Below, piece by piece: positions 12,802 through 26,641 of a stretch of 64,000 bases of DNA. The notes under the pieces are model-generated. The model had not been told where the DNA came from and searched no databases. It saw nothing but the letters and a program-made list of their open reading frames with translations. Each line of letters opens with the position of its first letter. Position 1 is the stretch's first letter. The translations under genes and the position numbers were made by a program. The stretch is taken from the NCBI GenBank assembly GCA_951230915.1, contig OX579641.1, forward strand, positions 18,578,254 to 18,642,253. The letters run 5' to 3'. The stretch is from Antitrichia curtipendula. Its lineage: Eukaryota > Streptophyta > Bryopsida > Hypnales > Leucodontaceae.

Positions 12802-13656
12802 TTAACTAGTCCCAATAGGCAATCCAAAGTCACTGATTTAGGTCATCCATTCCAACAAGGCCATATAGACCCGTTGCTTTAGGGATATACGGGAGACAAC
12901 CCATTTCTGATCACTTAAGCAGTTACATGTATCTACAAGGTGGGTTTCTTCAATGGAAAATAGAATTCAAAAGGTTTCCATAATTTTCCAGATTTTTATT
13001 TCTCAAAACATAAGTACTATGAATTTTTGAGCTAAAGATTCTATTTGGCTCACACTAATCATATAGATATTCCTATTTCCGACCCAAGGTTGGTTGCAAA
13101 ATCCACAAAGGGTTGATTGCAAAAGTCTTGTAGCCAATCATAATGCACCACAACTGCTCCGGGATCTGTGCCATAATTAATCACTGTTCATCTCTTCCTG
13201 CACAGAAAGAGAGCAGCCTACATTGTCAGAATAGGGGACTGATCAGAATGGTTTGCCCCCCGTACTTTGGGTGCACGAATGCAATAGGTAAACTCATCAA
13301 TTTGAGAACAAAATCATATTTTCATTCAATCGAACACCTTTTTTTTATCTATTTATATTTTATGTCCCACAGCATAAGGGTGATTTCAGTGTAGTAAGAG
13401 ACAATAAAACATTAGTTCCATCTGCTAACTACCTTACGTGTGAGTATATTTACAATTAATTTGCCCTTACTCGAGAGCAAATTAGCATACCATTTATTTT
13501 CTCTCCTCTTAAGACTGTCAAGTTGATTTGTTGATTATTCAGATGTCCTCAGTGGCTCACTTACTGACTGACTGAAGTGCTGAAACTAATTTGACACATC
13601 CGCATGACGCTAATACCTAGTGAAAACTCTAAAATGATTGAATAGCAATATAATTC

Positions 13657-16600
13657 TTACATGACGGGATTGGCCCATTTCCCGCTGCTTTGTTGAACTA
13701 AAAAATGCTTGTCAAGAATGTGGTCAATGACATCTTTTCCGTCTTCGTGTGAGGGGTAAAGCCTGACCTGCAAAAACCAACCCGATAACAGATCCAAAGC
13801 TCATGGACCGCTACTTAGGAAATAGCACACATCCACTTCTGCTATGCATGAGTCCAAAAATACTTGCTTATGATGCTGGATTGTGTTCCGTCACCGATCC
13901 AAGATTTACAGTGAGTTCAATACCTGAATTAAATCGTGAGCCGATAAATAAGGCTTAGCATTCGAGAAATTAACATCAACTCTCCGCCACGAAACTTTTT
14001 GAAGGCCAGCTACCATTACATCTGTCAATACACAAGTTGGAAAATGCCTCTTTCTAAGGTCATGCAAAAAAAAAGGACAATAAACTCAGGTCCTAAGGTC
14101 CTTCCATGGAAAGGTCCGAATGTAGGCAAGAATATTGCAGTAAGGATCGTCGAAGTCATGAATGTAATCACTTCCCTGCACTGAATCACTAAACATTCTT
14201 CAGGCATTACCAAATCTGACCATTCCATAGCTCACTCTAGAAATGGCAGGTTAGGACAAATGTATCACCAAGTTATGGCATTAGTAGGCTCGAAGTGCTC
14301 ACCTTTTATACCAGTTGGAGCAAGAACGGGTTCGCTCGCATCTTCGTCACGAACAATATGTGGATACTTCGAGTCAATCCCTTTGTTTAGAGTCTGTTAG
14401 GAATGAACAGTCACATCAATGTGAGCGTGATATGAAACTTACAATGAAACAGCAAGAAGGTCAACCTGAGAAGGCTACGTAACAATTGTAACATACCTCC
14501 GGATTTTCTCCCTTTTTTCGGATTGAAGCAGTGCGCCAGCCAACCATGACTATTAATATAGTTAAGGCCATCTGCCGCATTCCAAAGGAATGATGCTTGA
14601 CTGCATGAAACTTGAAGCCCTTGATGACAAAGAGAGTAGGACTACTAGTTCCGGCTAATCGTTACCGCTAAAAAACTTGATACTCAAAAAAGACCAACCC
14701 TATGTCTACAAGACACAAATCAGAAATAGGTCGAAAACCACTTCACGTAGATCTGCAGGAATCAAAATCAACCATTTTTCAATAACCAATCTAGATAAAT
14801 GATACGATCGCAGCGAACATTTGCATACGCTGTCCGGTTCTCAAAGGATCGCAAGGCTGATCTGCACGACCACAAAATACAATACCAACTTCAATTGAGA
14901 TAAATCAGAATTATGCAATTACATAAGCTCAGGCAAGCCACTACATTCCACTCAGCCCTCTCTAATAACAGACTCGTAAATTCCACATTCCCTGTATATC
15001 CTGAAACAGTGTCATGTTGTGAACAAATCTGATTGGACAACTTCTACATGTGGAGTTAAGAACACGAGTGAGAATGCAAATAAAAGCCGATTTGTCCCCC
15101 GAAGCAGTGTCATTATTGAGAGTTGAATGCGGTGAGTTGTCTAATTTGAAGAATAAACTCAGATAATAAATACATTCTAAAATACCGAACTTGAATGTGA
15201 AAATCAGGTAAAAGGAAAGAATATCTCACAAGAATTTAAGGTCGTCACAATCTCTAACCATCCGCTTCAGAAGAGGTTCGTGCTCTTTACCGTCAGTCAG
15301 GAACAAGTGTCTTCCAGTATTTCCAATACACCAATGTGAGACAAAAGGAGCTACCTTCTCAATAGGAATCAGCCCACACAAGAAGGGCAACTGCAGAACA
15401 GCAGCAGAGGTTATTCGAGTACCTTCTCCTTAGTAGCTCATGCATAAAGGCTACGAATTCTACGAATATGATTGCCTTGTTCAAAAGGTTTTCCAAATAC
15501 ATCACTTGTATTGAAGCATATAGTATCAACAGTAAACACAAATACGAAAGAAATATTCTCACTTGCCGATGGTCTCTGCACCCAAGATGAGGTGTAGCAA
15601 GAGTTATGAAATTCATTGGTTCCAGCCTTGCAATGGTGTCCTTCTCATGAGTGATAGATGCAGCTGGATTCTGATCACTTCCACTGTCTCCAGCTTCAAA
15701 ATCAGCTGTGGAGGACCGCTTTTCCAGAGGGCTAAGTTCTCCTACAGACAGGCGAACCTTCAGAAAACAAGACCTCATACACACACAGTAATTCCAAGAC
15801 ATAATTAGCGACAGGAATTGAATGCCCTGCAACTGGGTTGACAATGGAAAAACACTGAAAATTTGTCACCTGCTGGAGCGTACAACATCCCAATGGCATA
15901 TCGTGAAACCAAACCCCCAAGCGAGTGGCCCACGAAGGATATTTTAGTCACGCCACGATTATTCTCAACCTCCTTCGTGACCTAAAATTTGCAAGTGGAG
16001 AGAATCAGAGCACCAAACAATAGAGATCCTGGATTCTTAACGTCATACTCTAAGCAAAAAACTGATCCGATTGCTAAACTGGAAATACCCTTGCAAAAAA
16101 TCTTCTTCTACTACAAATAGAGAGAAAACTAGAGGCCACTCACCTCCTCAGCGAGACGAATCCCCATGGTGTCAATGCCATGGAGGGTCTTCCAAAAGGA
16201 GTTCGAAGCACTACCTGGGAAAAGTTCAAAATCAAACCCTAAATAAATAAAATCTAGACTATTCAGTAACATAATCAAAATCCGTCTGAGCCAAGATCTT
16301 TCCCCAGTCAGGACCGCATGACCTAAACAGATCCCATTAGAGTACTGCTACTATGAAAAATCTTCAACTATCTATAATCACTACCTGGAGAAACGACACT
16401 GAAGAATAAAGGACGGGAGAAGTAACGAACAGTGCACAACTACTCTGTCACCGAGCCTCTTCTTGAATTGCTCAGCAGCATATTCCCAATCCAGTGCACT
16501 GCATCCATTCAGGAAATTTGGTTCCAAGGTCAGCTAAGTCATGTGAATGACAACAGACTCAAACACTCAGACCAATGCTTAGAGTCTTATGTGCGGCACA

Positions 16601-17125
16601 TCAAATCGAAACAACAGAGTCTCGAGACTCCTGGACTGTAACTCCCGAACACTATGACTATGATAGTGATTAGGGTTTGAATTCCCACCTTCCAGCAATT
16701 CCGTTCACAAGTACGACCAGATGCTCGGGCTTCGCTTTCTCGTCGACCGGACCAAGTGTGAATGAGCTCGGATTACTCAAAACGTCCTCAAGCTCTTCAC
16801 CAGCTGGTTTTCTTAGCCTTCGCAAGGATCGATTGCGCAGTGAACTCTTGGACCCTGTTGTCGTGCTTCCCTGTCCAGCTAAACGACCCTGTTGCGACAT
16901 GATTTTCCAATTGCCACCCTCACCGAAATGAAAGTTGCCAGGAATGGAATTTAAAAAAGCTTGGGCTAGCAACTCTGCAACTTCGAAAGGTTGCTTTGCA
17001 GTACAAGGAGACCAAGCGTTGTAATCCACACATATGCCCATCTCAAGGCTCATGGGGAATCTCATTGCGGGATATCGTTCTTGATGCGAGTACTGTGCAG
17101 TACTGGCATGAAATTGCGAAAACAA
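13657..17125 (-). CDS. ROG1/DUF676-type serine hydrolase (putative lipase), multi-exon
   Basis: An alpha/beta hydrolase of the plant DUF676 (ROG1-like) lipase group, predicted to cleave lipid esters. Exons read on the minus strand: 16689-17125 (HLVVLVNGIAG), about 16380-16498 (LDWEYAAEQFKKRLGD), 16144-16214 (TLHGIDTMGIRLAEE), 15870-15981 (nucleophile elbow GHSLGG), about 15565-15755 (NFITLATPHLG), about 15234-15391 (FVSHWCIGNTGRHLFLTDG), about 14800-14870 (ALRSFENRTAYANV), about 14497-14552 (VGWRTASIRKKG), about 14303-14394, about 13924-14018 (VSWRRVDVNFSNA) and 13657 to about 13769, ending ANPVM-stop. The Ser in GHSLGG is the expected nucleophile. The start is uncertain: Met at 17125 gives a long N-terminus, Met at 16900 (MSQQGRLAG) a shorter one. 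One exon between 14018 and 14300 may be missing from this reading. The gene looks intact. Confidence 0.85.
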
Positions 17126-17329
17126 GCTTCAAGTGTCTCTCTTGCAATCAGGACGGAGTTTTCTTTCATTTGCTAAAAGCTTTAAAAAATAACTCAAGAA
17201 AGAGGGGTGATAAGGTTACTCAGCCTGTGACAAGCAGAATTCTGGATCAGCCTAATTCAGGCCAAAATTCTTGTGAAGTACATTTCACAACACACATGAC
17301 ACATGTATTGCTCATAAGTTTCAATTAAG

Positions 17330-19264
17330 GTCGTTTAGCTGAATTAGGGTGGTCCAAAGTTGGCTTGTCATAGACAAAGGTATATAAAAATTTGAAGGCA
17401 ACACCATATGTTTTCCAGAAACGTGAGCTTTATGTGCCATGTGGTAGTTGTTGATGCATGTGGATGTTTGCAATGGTAGACACTAAAGTAGCTACACCTA
17501 AAATCACACGAATAAGCTATGTGGCACAATTGTTATGCTCTAGAAAATGAACAACAATTTTAATACATTGGTAAAGGACTATGAATCAAAATGCAAGTGG
17601 TTCCATAATTATTGGAAGCATTGTGAATTAGTTACAATCTAGTGTGTTGTGTGCCATTACCATAGTCAAAGTAAAAATAAAATAATTTTTTAATTAAAAA
17701 ATAACTAAAAAATCCATAACTTTCACATCGTATATCCAAAGGCCACAAAACAAAGTCCATGCATCCTTCTTCACAGAGGACTTTCCAATGGTACCAAGAA
17801 TGTGACCGGGGAATTTAGGATTCAAGAGATCTCATTGTAATAAACATAAACAAAACAAACAACCTCATTTAATGTCTAGATTTTCAAAGATGCAAGGTGT
17901 AAGAGGCTAAAGTGTAATGTAGGTGATGCCAAAACCCATTTGATGCACGTTAAGAAATGTCACTAGTTGTATCAAAACATATCATATAGAAAAAGTTAAA
18001 ACAAAAGAAAGTGTACCCAAAATCAACCACTTGTAAAGTCACCACCTCCATAGTACTATAAACAGAGCTCCACACTACCCAACTCCACCTTACACTTCTC
18101 CTACTAACTTAATGCTCACCATTTTGGTTATGCTCCCTGTTCAGTTTCCCTTCAAAAAGAGGGGTCAGAAGCCTCCCTTTGCCTTTGGAACCTTCACAAA
18201 GATTTTTCAGTGTCTCACAATGGATTGAAGTGAGGAATCAGAGTACAATTACAGGCTAATCCATTTACAAACGGAAGCAAACTTCAGTTTTGAGACGTAG
18301 TATTTACAAACTTATAAATCAGAAAACTGAGCATTTCAGTACTCACTTGGCAGAATGCAGAATGACGGGAATGAATTGAAAGTCAGACACCATGATCGGA
18401 TAAGGCAACCATCGTCTCATCTGCAGATTTGGCAAGAAGCTGAAAAGGACATGCGTTGTGCAAATCGGTTCTACTTCAATTAGCTGTACAGAGTAGTTGA
18501 GCCCAATCGAGCAAAGTCATCATAACTGAACGTAGTAATTTGATCACGAGAGTGCAACCATCCTAACCTAGTCTATATGTTACATGAAACAGTCTGATGG
18601 GTGTCACTTCAGGCCAGATACCTTGACAATTATGCCCGAATGGAATACCCAGAGCCTTCTCACTAAGAAAGGCACATGCAGTAAATCATTAACTGGAGAA
18701 CAGAGTTTGATTAAGAAACTCAACATCCGAGGTCATCTTCCCTTTGTACTCCATGAGCTGCTCCCAAATCTGGTGGGTACTGGTACCCAGGTTTCAACAT
18801 CGGCGACCCTAAATTGTGCCAAGAAACTTGAGAAGCGGGAATTCTGATGTCCCCCACCAAACCTGCTTCATGGCAATGCATTCTTCCACACGAGAAATAG
18901 CAAAGCCCCTGCTATTCTCTTCACTATGGGTCCAGCTCACATGGTTAGATTTTGCAGCAATTACTGCAACCCTACAAATCACACCAGCATTTTGTAATGG
19001 AGAAAGGCTTGGTTCCTGCTGAGAAGAAACAGTGAGAGATGTCAACAAAGGATTGTTGCTCCTGTGAAGGAGTGGATTCTCTCTAATACTACAAACCTTG
19101 GCGCACAAGTGCCACTTCTTGCCCTCCTCGCACCCTTTCTTGGCATCATCCTCTGTGTATCCCGGTCCCGGGCTCTCGTATCCTTGTGTAGAGCGACCAT
19201 TCTCAAGGTGAAATCCTCAGGTGATGTAGATCTCATCATTTCCCTGGCTGCCAGATGCTATCCA
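17330..19264. other. Spacer between hydrolase 5' end and trihelix 3' end
   Basis: No gene is recognised. 17330-18200 is AT-rich with no structure I can name and would include the hydrolase promoter. 18200-19264 is less AT-rich and lies immediately downstream of the trihelix stop codon, so part is probably its 3' UTR. Confidence 0.4.
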
Positions 19265-20785
19265 TTACAATTTCTCAGCAATTTTAGACAATGTGTCAAC
19301 TAATGTGGTCAAAACTCCAATCAGCTTATCGCCCTGTTCCTTGCGCAAGGCTCTCTCCAGCTCATTCTCTTGCTTCTGGGCCTCGATCTGAGCATGCACA
19401 GTGCGACTGTACATCTTAATCTGGGCTTGCATACTCTCCGTGAAGGCGGCTTGTAAGGTTCGGCTGGTGGTTTCTAACATGGAAATGTAGGGATCTTTTG
19501 GTTCGGCTTCTTCATGAATCGGTGCAATTGGATGCTTCCGTTTCTTCAGATTCTTTGGTCGTGCTGCTGCCACTCCTGCCGAACATGATGAATCAGAAAA
19601 CTGTCTCTTTCTTGGCAATACAGACATTCATGATCGAAGAGACCACACTCCCACCTCCCATTTCACAATCTGTAATTGCAAACTCCCTGCATATCCCGAG
19701 AATTTCTCATACTGTTTACAAATCTGGTTAGACAACTTCGACATGTCAACATGTCGAGTGCATTTTGAAGTCCATTTGACACCCCGCTACAGTGCAATTT
19801 GAAAGGGTTGAATGAACAACTTGCTGAATCAGAAAAATGTGCACCCGTCACCTTCTAATAAAGATAGCCACAGTACAGCCACTTGGGGTGAAGAACTCGA
19901 GCAGAGTGGTGGATGAAATATAACTTATTTTGCAATAACTGTTGCAATATGAGTAGCCTAGTTTCTCTAGGAACCTCAGTGGATCCCTCCCGCTGACAAT
20001 ACATCCATTTACACGGTTCTTGATGTGGCTCTAGACTTTATATCACCTCTCGTTGCATAGAATCATTCATACCAGACACTCAATACAAAAAGGCAAGATT
20101 TTGAAAGGTTCCACCAGCATATACCTGTGAGAAGCAGCGGTTTGGGCGCCACAGGGGGTAATCTGATCCCATTCCCGGTAGTCCCATGATCCGCAGGCCT
20201 TGCTTGTAGAGGCATCCCACCATTCTCCAGCTGCTGAAAATCCTCCACCGGTTGCACATCCTGATCAATTTCAGAAAACAGTCCATCATCTGTTACAGTA
20301 GTCCCACGCGTCCCTCCCTCCAGCAACAATCCCCCGGGATTGTCAAAAAACTCCATCGCCTGATAAACCTCTTGATCAAACCCCGTTGGCAATTTCTTCT
20401 CTCGCCTCTCGTCTCCCGACATGGTCCAAAACTCCTCCACTGGGTTGGTTTTGCACCAGTCGCGAATCTTTTTGAACTCCGTGAGGAGATTGAACCATCT
20501 CTTCCGACACATCTTCCCGTCACGATCAATCCCTACAGCACGACACGAAGAGGACACGAGGTCCCACTTGTTGAAGTCAGTGAGCTGCTGTGGTCTGCCT
20601 TTGAGGCCATTCGTCTTCTGAAGCTCCAGCTCGTGCTTCCGCTTCGCTTCGATCATGACTAGGGTTTCGTGTTTGGACCAACGGGGGCTGGCAATCCGCT
20701 TCGCCTTGGGGGATACAGACAGCTTCTCGCGCACAGAATCGTCCATCTCCTCTGGTGTCAGAGTTGCATCGCGCTCACCCTCCAT
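19265..20785 (-). CDS. Trihelix (GT-type) transcription factor, at least two exons
   Basis: A plant-specific DNA-binding protein of the trihelix family, acting in the nucleus. Exon 1 (20125-20785) starts MEGERDATLT and encodes about 220 residues. Residues ~34-112 form the Myb/SANT-like trihelix domain with the three spaced tryptophans (Trp36 in PRWSKHE, Trp74 in NKWDLV, Trp97 in RKRWFNLL). An acidic, Gly/Pro-rich linker follows, and a GT donor directly after LLLTG ends the exon. The last exon (19265 to about 19612) encodes a basic stretch (RPKNLKKRKHP) and a C-terminal coiled coil (EAQKQENELERALRKEQ) ending SKIAEKL-stop, the usual oligomerisation tail of this family. I could not fix the acceptor, and a short middle exon may exist. 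The gene appears intact; its targets are unknown. Confidence 0.8.
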
Positions 20786-23457
20786 CTAGCACAATCAAAA
20801 CCTAACTACGCTCGACCGTCTCCCTCTCGAGCCCAATCGAGATTCTAGCTAATTATGCGCCACGAGGAAGGACGCCATACCTGCCTGCTTCTTCTCATGA
20901 GATGCCACTAAAACGCACTCCATAGAGTGGCCACCTTGACATCTTAAAAAAAAATTTAAGTACAAACACTCCAAGAATGTCAAAATCGAGGAGACTTGGA
21001 TTCCCAAGATCACGAAACCCGTATTAGGGTTTAACCCAGCTTCTTCTTGGTTTGCTGAAAAAACAGAACATGGAATCCACACCACGGCTTCCGCAAACCT
21101 CACACATCTGATGCCGTGGTTGTCGATTTTTGATTGTCGCAACGGCTGCTGCTCCAAGTGTCAAACCAAACGTAGGCAATCTCTTGAAAGTGAGTGTGTG
21201 GAGGCTAAATGTGTGAAATTTCTGAAATCAAATGCTAAAAACGTTTACAAACCTCCGCTACAAGCCTTTGTTCGGAATCTGCAAAGGAAATCCAACTTCA
21301 ACCATCTGACCTCGTACATGTCAAGGATCTGCTGCAAGCCCTCAAACCACTGGAATTCTTAATGCAATCTATACAGAAACAACATGATCTACTTCGAATC
21401 AAAAGTTGAAATGAATTTGAGAATTGCAGGTGCGAAATGGGCGACGTGATTCTAGGGTGTAGGAGAACGCAAAGCATGAGCTTGCGCAACATTGACAGAA
21501 GAGAATGGCCATTCTTGGAAGGAGACTCTGGTTAGGGCATCTCCACCCATGTGCGAAACTCCAACACCACCCAGAAGCAGTAACAAACTTTATCCTTAGC
21601 CCTTTGAAGTCTGCATCTTTTTTGTTCAGATCTCAGTATGCAAATACTCCTATTTACCTCAGTTCCATCAAATTGGTTATAAAGGAAGGCTGTCTTTTAA
21701 GGCCTTCAAAAGCGTTTGGTTTAGTTTTAGTTGTTTAATTATTCAATTCAGATGATTCCAAATTTAAGGAGGTGTTTTTGAGGTTGATTTTGAAAACAAC
21801 TATCAAGCTTTCAAGGATTTTAGGATAAAGAACTTCATCTTGAATCTTTTAATGACTACAAACTTAATCCTCGAAGGATGCCAAGGACAATAAGCATTTG
21901 ATCAATGACTTTCTCTCTTACTATAGAAAATACATAGAAGATAATGTGAAGCATAAAATAAAAAAATAGCTGTTTGGTCAAAATTATAAAACTATTTTTA
22001 GATTCTCTTCAAATTGAAATTTAAAAATATAACTTCAAAAATTCACCAAAAATGCAATTTCTATCTTTAGCATTTGAATTTTTTTTATATGTCAAAAGTG
22101 TAGTTTCTATTGATTTGTGAAAAAATGTGTACTCCCTTTGTCCCACTAAAAACCTACCAAAACCTTCCACATGAGGGATTAATTATATTTTTAGCATTTG
22201 TGCCAGTGATACATACATTCAAGAACTAATAACCCATCCACTAGGTCTATACAAAATCTCCAACTTAGGGATTGTCGTTCAGGCATCTAAAACCTATGTA
22301 GAAAGTGTCATATTTGAGCATCATTTGTGATTGCTACCAACTTGTCATTCTTGATGATTTAAAAGTTGGTGGCAACAATGGGATTGTAGAAATATATACT
22401 TCCAACTTTAATACCGCAACTAGGAAACTTGGCCTTTTTCATAAACAAATTTGCATAGCACCCAAGTGATCACCAAATCCATTCATTTGTCAACACAACT
22501 ATTTGAAGAAGAAGCAAGTACAAGGTGCCTCATATGGACAAGGTCAAGCATGTTAGGAGAGGAATGCTCCTTGATTGCTTGCCACTTACTCCCACGAGAT
22601 CATTCAATATGGCCAACGCTTAATCAATAGTCAAAATCAGTAAATGGAGGTTTTTAGTAGAATATAAATTTTGTCTGATTTGGAGTTTTTTAGTGAGACA
22701 AAAGGAGTAATATCTAGTAATGAGAACATCAACACTTTCTCCAAATAATAAAAAAATTCAAAATCTAAACACTTTGTGTTCTTTCTCTTATGATTTTTGT
22801 TTGACCGTAGAAATCTTAGTTTTGAATATAAATATTGAAAGACAATTTAATCTTTGAAAAGAAAAAGTAAAATAAAAAAATGAAAGAAACAAAAATTATG
22901 CTCGAAAATGTTGCTTGAAGTCGAGCAACAATTATAAAATGGTTGCTTGAGCGCTTAGGGGTTAAGACACTTCACTCAAAATTGATTTCATTAAAAAATG
23001 TGAATAAACCTTAAAGGTCAAACAATTTTAAGTTTGAAAAGGGCTAATTCAATTAATAATATTATAAAAAATATAATTCAAGCAAGGCCATATTTTATGT
23101 CATTGGAATCAATGAAGAAATTTACACATAATGTTAACAAAAATAAAATAATAAGTAGTGTAACCCTATACTATTGTATGCAGGGTTGTCACATTGAGCA
23201 GTTTTGGGTCACCGGACAGGACGAACAGATGGGTAGTCTGGATGGTTCAGACGGGCGACCAGAAAAATTTAAGGATTTAGGATTTAGAGCTTTGAATTTG
23301 ACAATAATTTAAGGATTTGGGATTTAGAGCTTTCAGTTTGACCATAATTTAAGGTAAATTAAGATAAGCTTCCATGATTTTAAGGTAAAGTATCATGATT
23401 TAAGGTAAGACAAGTGTCATTAAGGAAATTATATGTTGGATATTTTATTTACCTTAA
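20786..23457. other. Trihelix upstream region and gene-free spacer
   Basis: 20786-21700 is less AT-rich than the rest and probably holds the promoter and 5' UTR of the trihelix gene; AAACCCTAA-like words occur near 21025. From 21740 to 23457 the sequence is AT-rich with no recognised gene or clear repeat boundary. Confidence 0.4.
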
Positions 23458-24403
23458 CCCCTAAAGGACCAAACTGCGTTTTTTTGGCAACATAGCAATT
23501 TTGGGCAGCTCACTATGGATGGAGTTTTTCTTTTATTTCTTTGAAATTTTCACACAACATGTGCCCGAGGAAAAGCTCTAAGGCCCAACAATTTTGGTAA
23601 CTTTTGACTACATGGTTAAAAAGTTATTGCATGATATGTGATTTTCTTTTAACTTTGGGCAGCCCGGGCAACTAAGAAAATTTCCTTAAAAATGACTTTT
23701 AAAAAAAATAAAAATTTGAAATTGGTTTATTAGATTTTTATCTAAGTGGGAAGCTTTGGATCATCCCATTTTGATCAACGAGTCAAAAGTTATGAGGAGT
23801 TTTAGTTTGGTGTAGTTTGTCACTAGTTATAGAATCTATACATTACAAAAAAAGTTTGAAATCCTTTATTTAATTCAATTTTTAATGTTTTTGGAAAAAA
23901 ACAACAACATTAGTTGTAAATTGTTTATTAAAACATTTTTACCATTGGAATTGAAATTTTTCCATTCCATAAATAAATTTGTTACAGTTTAGTATTTTGG
24001 CTCATTTTCTACTTCTTTCTACTTACTATTTTTTTGGTACATGTTGTACAATTCCAAATGATTTGAAAATTTTCAAGCATGTAGCCAACTTGAATTGAAG
24101 AATGAATCCAAAGAGTTACAACCATTTGGACTTTGTTTCATACAAATATTGCCTTCTGAAGTGCAGCTGCCCGGATTTTCGCAGTGGTAAAAAAAGGATT
24201 TTTGTAACTTCAAACACTAATATCTTGCAATCTAAACGGCGGAAATTTCTGAAATTTTTTCCACATCTTTTCAAATTAGTTTACTAAAAGATCCTACGGT
24301 TAAATTTGTCCTAAATTTTTTTTTTTATAAAATTTGGTGGTTGTCTTAAAAATGACAGTTTTAGAGTGGTTTTGGTGAAAACATAGTCAAAAACCTTTAG
24401 GGA
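23458..24403 (+). mobile_element. piggyBac-like non-autonomous element, family A copy 2 (946 bp)
   Basis: Begins CCCCTAAAGGACC after TTAA (23454-23457) and ends CCTTTAGGGA before TTAA (24404-24407), with one terminal G mutated to A. It is collinear with 11857-12801 over its full length, including the GGGCAGCCCGGGCAAC block. No ORF. Confidence 0.8.
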
Positions 24404-24830
24404 TTAATAACAAGTCAACTACATATTGACTACATCGAACGGATGGTAGTTCTACTGGACATGCGAATCGGACGGACGAGCAGGTAGTCTATCTATCCAA
24501 TGTAACAACCTTGATTGTATACTGCTTGTGAGCCAAGTGGTCATATGTAATTTTGATATGTAGATTTTCAAGAGCTATGTACTTTTATATATGTTTAAAA
24601 TGAATTTTTATAAGCATTCATGTAGTAATTATGTATGGTATTTTGTCTACCAAGTTTGACTAAGTGAAACTAAATATTGTTTTGTCATATGTCAAGTCAA
24701 GTTGTTCATATATATAAATTATAAAGTGTTAGAGATGAATCCTTGCTATTGAATTATGCATGAAGCCTTTGACTTTGGACCAATAAAAATGGATGCTTAG
24801 AAATTAATATTTGACATATAATGTAGCCAA

Positions 24831-24846
24831 TCCATATATATGTATA

Positions 24847-24917
<71 letters not shown>
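24831..24917. repeat. (TA)n microsatellite
   Basis: About 85 bases of almost pure TA dinucleotides, interrupted by two TG steps near the left end and followed by an ATTT-type run. Probably length-variable. Confidence 0.95.
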
Positions 24918-24923
<6 letters not shown>

Positions 24924-26582
24924 TATTTATTTATAATGATTTAAGGATGAAATAGAGCCAATTTTTTTTTGTTTTTTTTGGAAAAGGCAGATGTAATTGA
25001 GGTAGCAAGAACAATCTCTTATAATCTGTAATTACAAACAATCAAGTATTTGTAAGTGAACTTGAGATAATGGAGTTGAAGCCTTGATCTTATAGATTTG
25101 GATTTGAAGTTGGATTTGAAGTTTGTTGTTTAGCAAGTTTTTGTTGTGAATTGTAAAATTAAAAGAGTATATGTCATTGTAATTTTGTGAGCAAAAATTG
25201 TAGATTTTGAATGATATATTTTGAATCACAACTAGGCATTTAATGTTGTAATGGTCATCTCTTATATTTTTTAAATAAATATTGCACACTTCAAATTAAT
25301 AATTCTTTTTATAAATAATAGTAATCTAAATATGCAGAATGCATTATTATTTTTTGTAATTGTTACGGATAGATTGGGATTGTAGAATTCTACAAGTGTG
25401 TATTTTTTCTAGAAAAAAAAATAGTTTTTGTTTTTTGTAGCTTTTCATGTGACATTTGGAATTTTGGATGGATGAGAGAAGCAATCCAATGCTAGAGACA
25501 AAGGAGTTGTTTGAATTCATTGTCATGGAAGTGCACCCATAGCATCATAAAAAAAGATTTCTACTAGGTGAATACTTTGTGCAATGGATAGTGCAATTTT
25601 TTGTGGAACTTTTTAATTTATTTTGTCTTATGCAACAAAGGTATGCTATGTCTTATTATAGTTATAGTCACTGTTGTTTTGCACTTGGAATTGAAATCAT
25701 CTACAATTAGCTAACGAAAAAGCGTAATATGCTTTTGTTCTGGTACCCTTGAAACAAGCACATATAAATGAGTCTCAGCCTTAAGACCTTGCGTATTTCA
25801 ATGAAAATCCAATGACCCTATGTCTTGTAGTTCCGTTGATGATGCCTTATTCAATGTCAATATTTCAAGAACCATCACTAAGGCTCATATGGCTGCCAAA
25901 ATGAGTTGATTGAACTTAGGGTTGTTTATCTACTTCATAAACTCTTCAATGTATGTTGTGTTAGTTTCAATTGGCACATTGTGGACATCGACATTGGTGA
26001 ATAATTTTGAGATTATGAGTTGATTTTAGGTGTCTATTCAATGGGTATAGAAAATCGTAGTTGTTTTGTCCAATTGTTCTCAAATGCTTCTTTTGTCAAA
26101 CACACAATGTAACAATATAACAGAAAGATGCGTCATGTCCATTCCCCCCGTGCCTGAAAATTTGAGAACCGTTGATTTTAAAATACAAAAAAACCCTCCC
26201 CCTCCCAATGTTGTTGATCTTGAAAAACAACTTTATATACGGATATGCATATGATACAATATACAGATGTATGGATATGGTACAAATATAGGTATTATAT
26301 TAATATTGTACAGATATAAATATTGTATGGATGTAGATACAATACAAATACAAGATACAAATATGAATATGGATAAGGGATATGGATATATCCCATATCA
26401 AATGCCACCCCTACCCCCACCTGAAAATTACAAAGGGGTGGGATGGGAGATACAAAAAAAATTAGTTTAATTTAAATATTTTTTTGAGCTCACCAAAGGG
26501 AAGGAGTATGAAACTTTTTAATTTAATTTAAATTGTTTTTTGAGCTTACCGGGGGGATGAAATTTGTTTTATTTTGTTTTGT

Positions 26583-26641
26583 TTTTGAGCTCATTGTCAT
26601 TGTGACACTTTGTCACAATGACAATGACAATGAGCTCAAAA
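26583..26641. repeat. Strong hairpin around GAGCTCATTGTCATTG
   Basis: TTTGAGCTCATTGTCATTGT is followed within a few bases by its complement, ACAATGACAATGAGCTCAAA, with one extra six-base ACAATG unit in the right arm. The loop is very short, so the DNA could extrude as a cruciform or the RNA fold as a stem. Confidence 0.75.

Noticed and set aside
14025..14228. 67-codon minus-strand ORF within the hydrolase gene
   Set aside because: It does not read like the DUF676 family at that position and crosses intron sequence; a missing exon may overlap it in another frame, but I could not support one.
18809..19108. 99-codon minus-strand ORF downstream of the trihelix gene
   Set aside because: It lies after the trihelix stop, has no recognisable domain and no clear splice partner; more likely 3' UTR.
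24831..24917. TA tract as a centromeric or origin element
   Set aside because: It is a plain dinucleotide microsatellite with no satellite array or other supporting feature.
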